In this document: one piece after another, positions 62,780-64,000 of the stretch
Numbering within the stretch: position 1 is the stretch's first letter
Layout of the letters: each line of letters begins with the position of its first letter
Source of the DNA: Cordylochernes scorpioides
Taxonomy: Eukaryota; Arthropoda; Arachnida; Pseudoscorpiones; Chernetidae
DNA length: 64,000 bases
NCBI GenBank assembly: GCA_030710605.1
Contig: CP092865.1
Location: 26,414,947-26,478,946 of the forward strand
Direction: 5' to 3'
Notes under the pieces: generated by a model
Told to the model about the DNA's origin: nothing
Databases searched by the model: none
What the model saw: the letters and a program-made list of their open reading frames with translations, nothing else
Program-made: the position numbers and the translations under genes

Positions 62780-62870
62780 AAGAGAAAATTGTTTAATTTT
62801 TGAAAGAATCATACACGTCTATAATAGTTTCGAATTTTCATAACAGATGGCGCGCTAATGTATCATATAT
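62780..62870 (-). mobile_element. MITE family A arm
   Basis: AATCATACACGTCTATAATAG through CAGATGGCGCGCTAATG, the outer half of one arm. Confidence 0.7.
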
Positions 62871-63580
62871 AATAGAAAAGAGAACTGAAAAATGTTAAAT
62901 AAAATAATGTCTTAAAGAATTTATTTTGATATTGACCTATATTTTTAAAATAAAAAAAAAACCTTTAATATTTTAAAAGTAACTATAATATTTGATAATA
63001 GTTTTAAATAGTCTTAAAATTTATTCTAATTATCAACAATAGAAGACGCTGATGATGTTCAACATGTTACCCAACAGGTTTGTTTTTCGGAAGAGCAATG
63101 CGCGATACATTGAATCGTTAATTTAGGAATATTATTCTACAGTCCTAGAACCTAATGTCAACAGACTCCTTAAACACCATTTCCATGTATAACTTTATAT
63201 AATCAGCCGGGTACAATAGTTTTGGTCTGGAGAGGATTTGCCATTGATGATCCAAGTTCTCCCTTTTTAATTTTCTGGGACAAGAAAAAAAATTGCATTA
63301 TAAGGTCTGTGTGTTGAAATATTATGTAAATATAACGTTAACATGTTGCAAATTTCAGCGAAAGAAGCCGCTAAATTGATTAAATGATATTTGAAATATA
63401 GAGCAAGTTCTGTTCAAGGGGGTTGTCATTGTCCAGTCAAAAATTACAATAATATATTTCATTGAATAGAAATATTAGCAGCCTACAATAAATACTGTTT
63501 CCCAGAGTCTCGCAAGAGAACCTTTAAGTTCAATTTTTATTTGAATAAATAAATCAAAAACAAAACAGCCCAATACAATA
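62870..63580. other. Upstream PTP intron, nothing firm
   Basis: AT-rich. A degraded family A core may lie near 63225-63260 (GCCATTGATGATCCAAG). No exon recognised. Confidence 0.35.
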
Positions 63581-63584
63581 TTAC

Positions 63585-63720
63585 AGCGGTATGGTAAATC
63601 AAACTGGCGAAATCGCTTGGAGGGTTCACCACTGATGAACAGGGCCTTACCATTAATTTATCATTGCAATAAGGACATTAGAGAATTGTTATATTAAAAA
63701 AGAATCATACACGTTAAAAG
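63585..63720 (-). mobile_element. MITE family A core and arm
   Basis: ATCAAACTGGCGAAATCGC, the invariant TTCACCACTGATGA, then GCAATAAGGACATTAG and AAAGAATCATACACG. Confidence 0.7.
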
Positions 63721-63849
63721 TAGCTTAAATTTCTTATTAAATAAATAATGTCGTAATCTTGGACTGCGTGCTAGGTCCGCGCACAGTGATTTTTTTAATA
63801 ATAACGTCTTTCCAATATCCAGGTTAGATGGCATTTATAGTGACTGTGT

Positions 63850-63955
63850 GGGGGGTCAGCAGAAGGATGGTCTAAACCGTTGGTTTTCGATCGCTACGAC
63901 CCGTGATCGAATCCCGCATTGGACACTTTTTAATAATTGAAAAAAAAAAGAAGCT
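63850..63955 (+). repeat. Possible tRNA-derived SINE
   Basis: GGATGGTCTAAACCGTTGG resembles a degenerate A box region of a tRNA, and CGTGATCGAATCCCGC a B box (GGTTCGANTCC with two differences). A short spacer leads to AATTGAAAAAAAAAAG. The tRNA fold is poor, so a functional tRNA is unlikely. Confidence 0.35.
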
Positions 63956-64000
63956 CAAATTGCCCCGATTTTTGCAAAAGTCGAACTGCTTTTCACATGT

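Noticed and set aside
63850-63955. A functional tRNA gene
   Set aside because: The arms do not pair well and the B box has two differences; kept only as a possible SINE.

Overview
The window is AT-rich, intron-rich, repeat-packed animal DNA, most probably arthropod (chelicerate or crustacean). The basis is an ionotropic-receptor-like gene (IRs are protostome-specific), a two-domain receptor tyrosine phosphatase, gag/pol remnants of arthropod Ty3 type, several mariners, a Tigger, a Copia and Helitron ends. Coding exons are clearly GC-richer than the surrounding introns. I cannot name the species.

Two host genes are visible, both on the minus strand and both incomplete. (1) At 11713-4199, four exons that join in phase encode the middle of an ionotropic-receptor-like channel: end of ligand lobe S1, pre-M1 and first membrane helix. 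Its introns hold a 2.2-kb, 28-bp minisatellite, a MITE core and a LINE remnant. A decayed Ty3 element lies beyond the last exon. (2) At 62572-49390, eleven exons join with no frame break into the intracellular part of a receptor-type protein tyrosine phosphatase: most of domain D1, all of D2, and the stop codon. D1 has an intact [10 protein letters not shown] loop but WRD where WPD is expected. D2 has a CX5R loop but no general-acid Asp. The extracellular and membrane parts lie beyond 64000 or were not recognised.

Between the genes (about 12-49 kb) lies a transposon field with readable nesting: a 5.7-kb Ty3-type LTR element with 500-bp LTRs that look identical, most of pol missing (13622-19341), sitting in an AT microsatellite inside an older long-TIR MITE; a mariner with one in-frame stop (22323-23644); a 75-bp tandem array (23925-25395); a 5'-truncated LINE with an 18-bp target duplication (33096-35519); a frameshifted mariner (35913-37155) abutted by a Tigger with an uninterrupted 520-codon transposase (37160-39289); and a Copia with LTRs that look identical, a TACAG duplication and one long gag-pol frame lacking the RNase H core (41683-45708).

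Two patterns stand out. Minisatellites sit directly on exon borders of both host genes and carry copies of the splice sites themselves. A dispersed long-TIR MITE family (at least ten copies) has a strongly conserved hairpin-like core whose loop, TTCACCACTGATGA, is nearly invariant.
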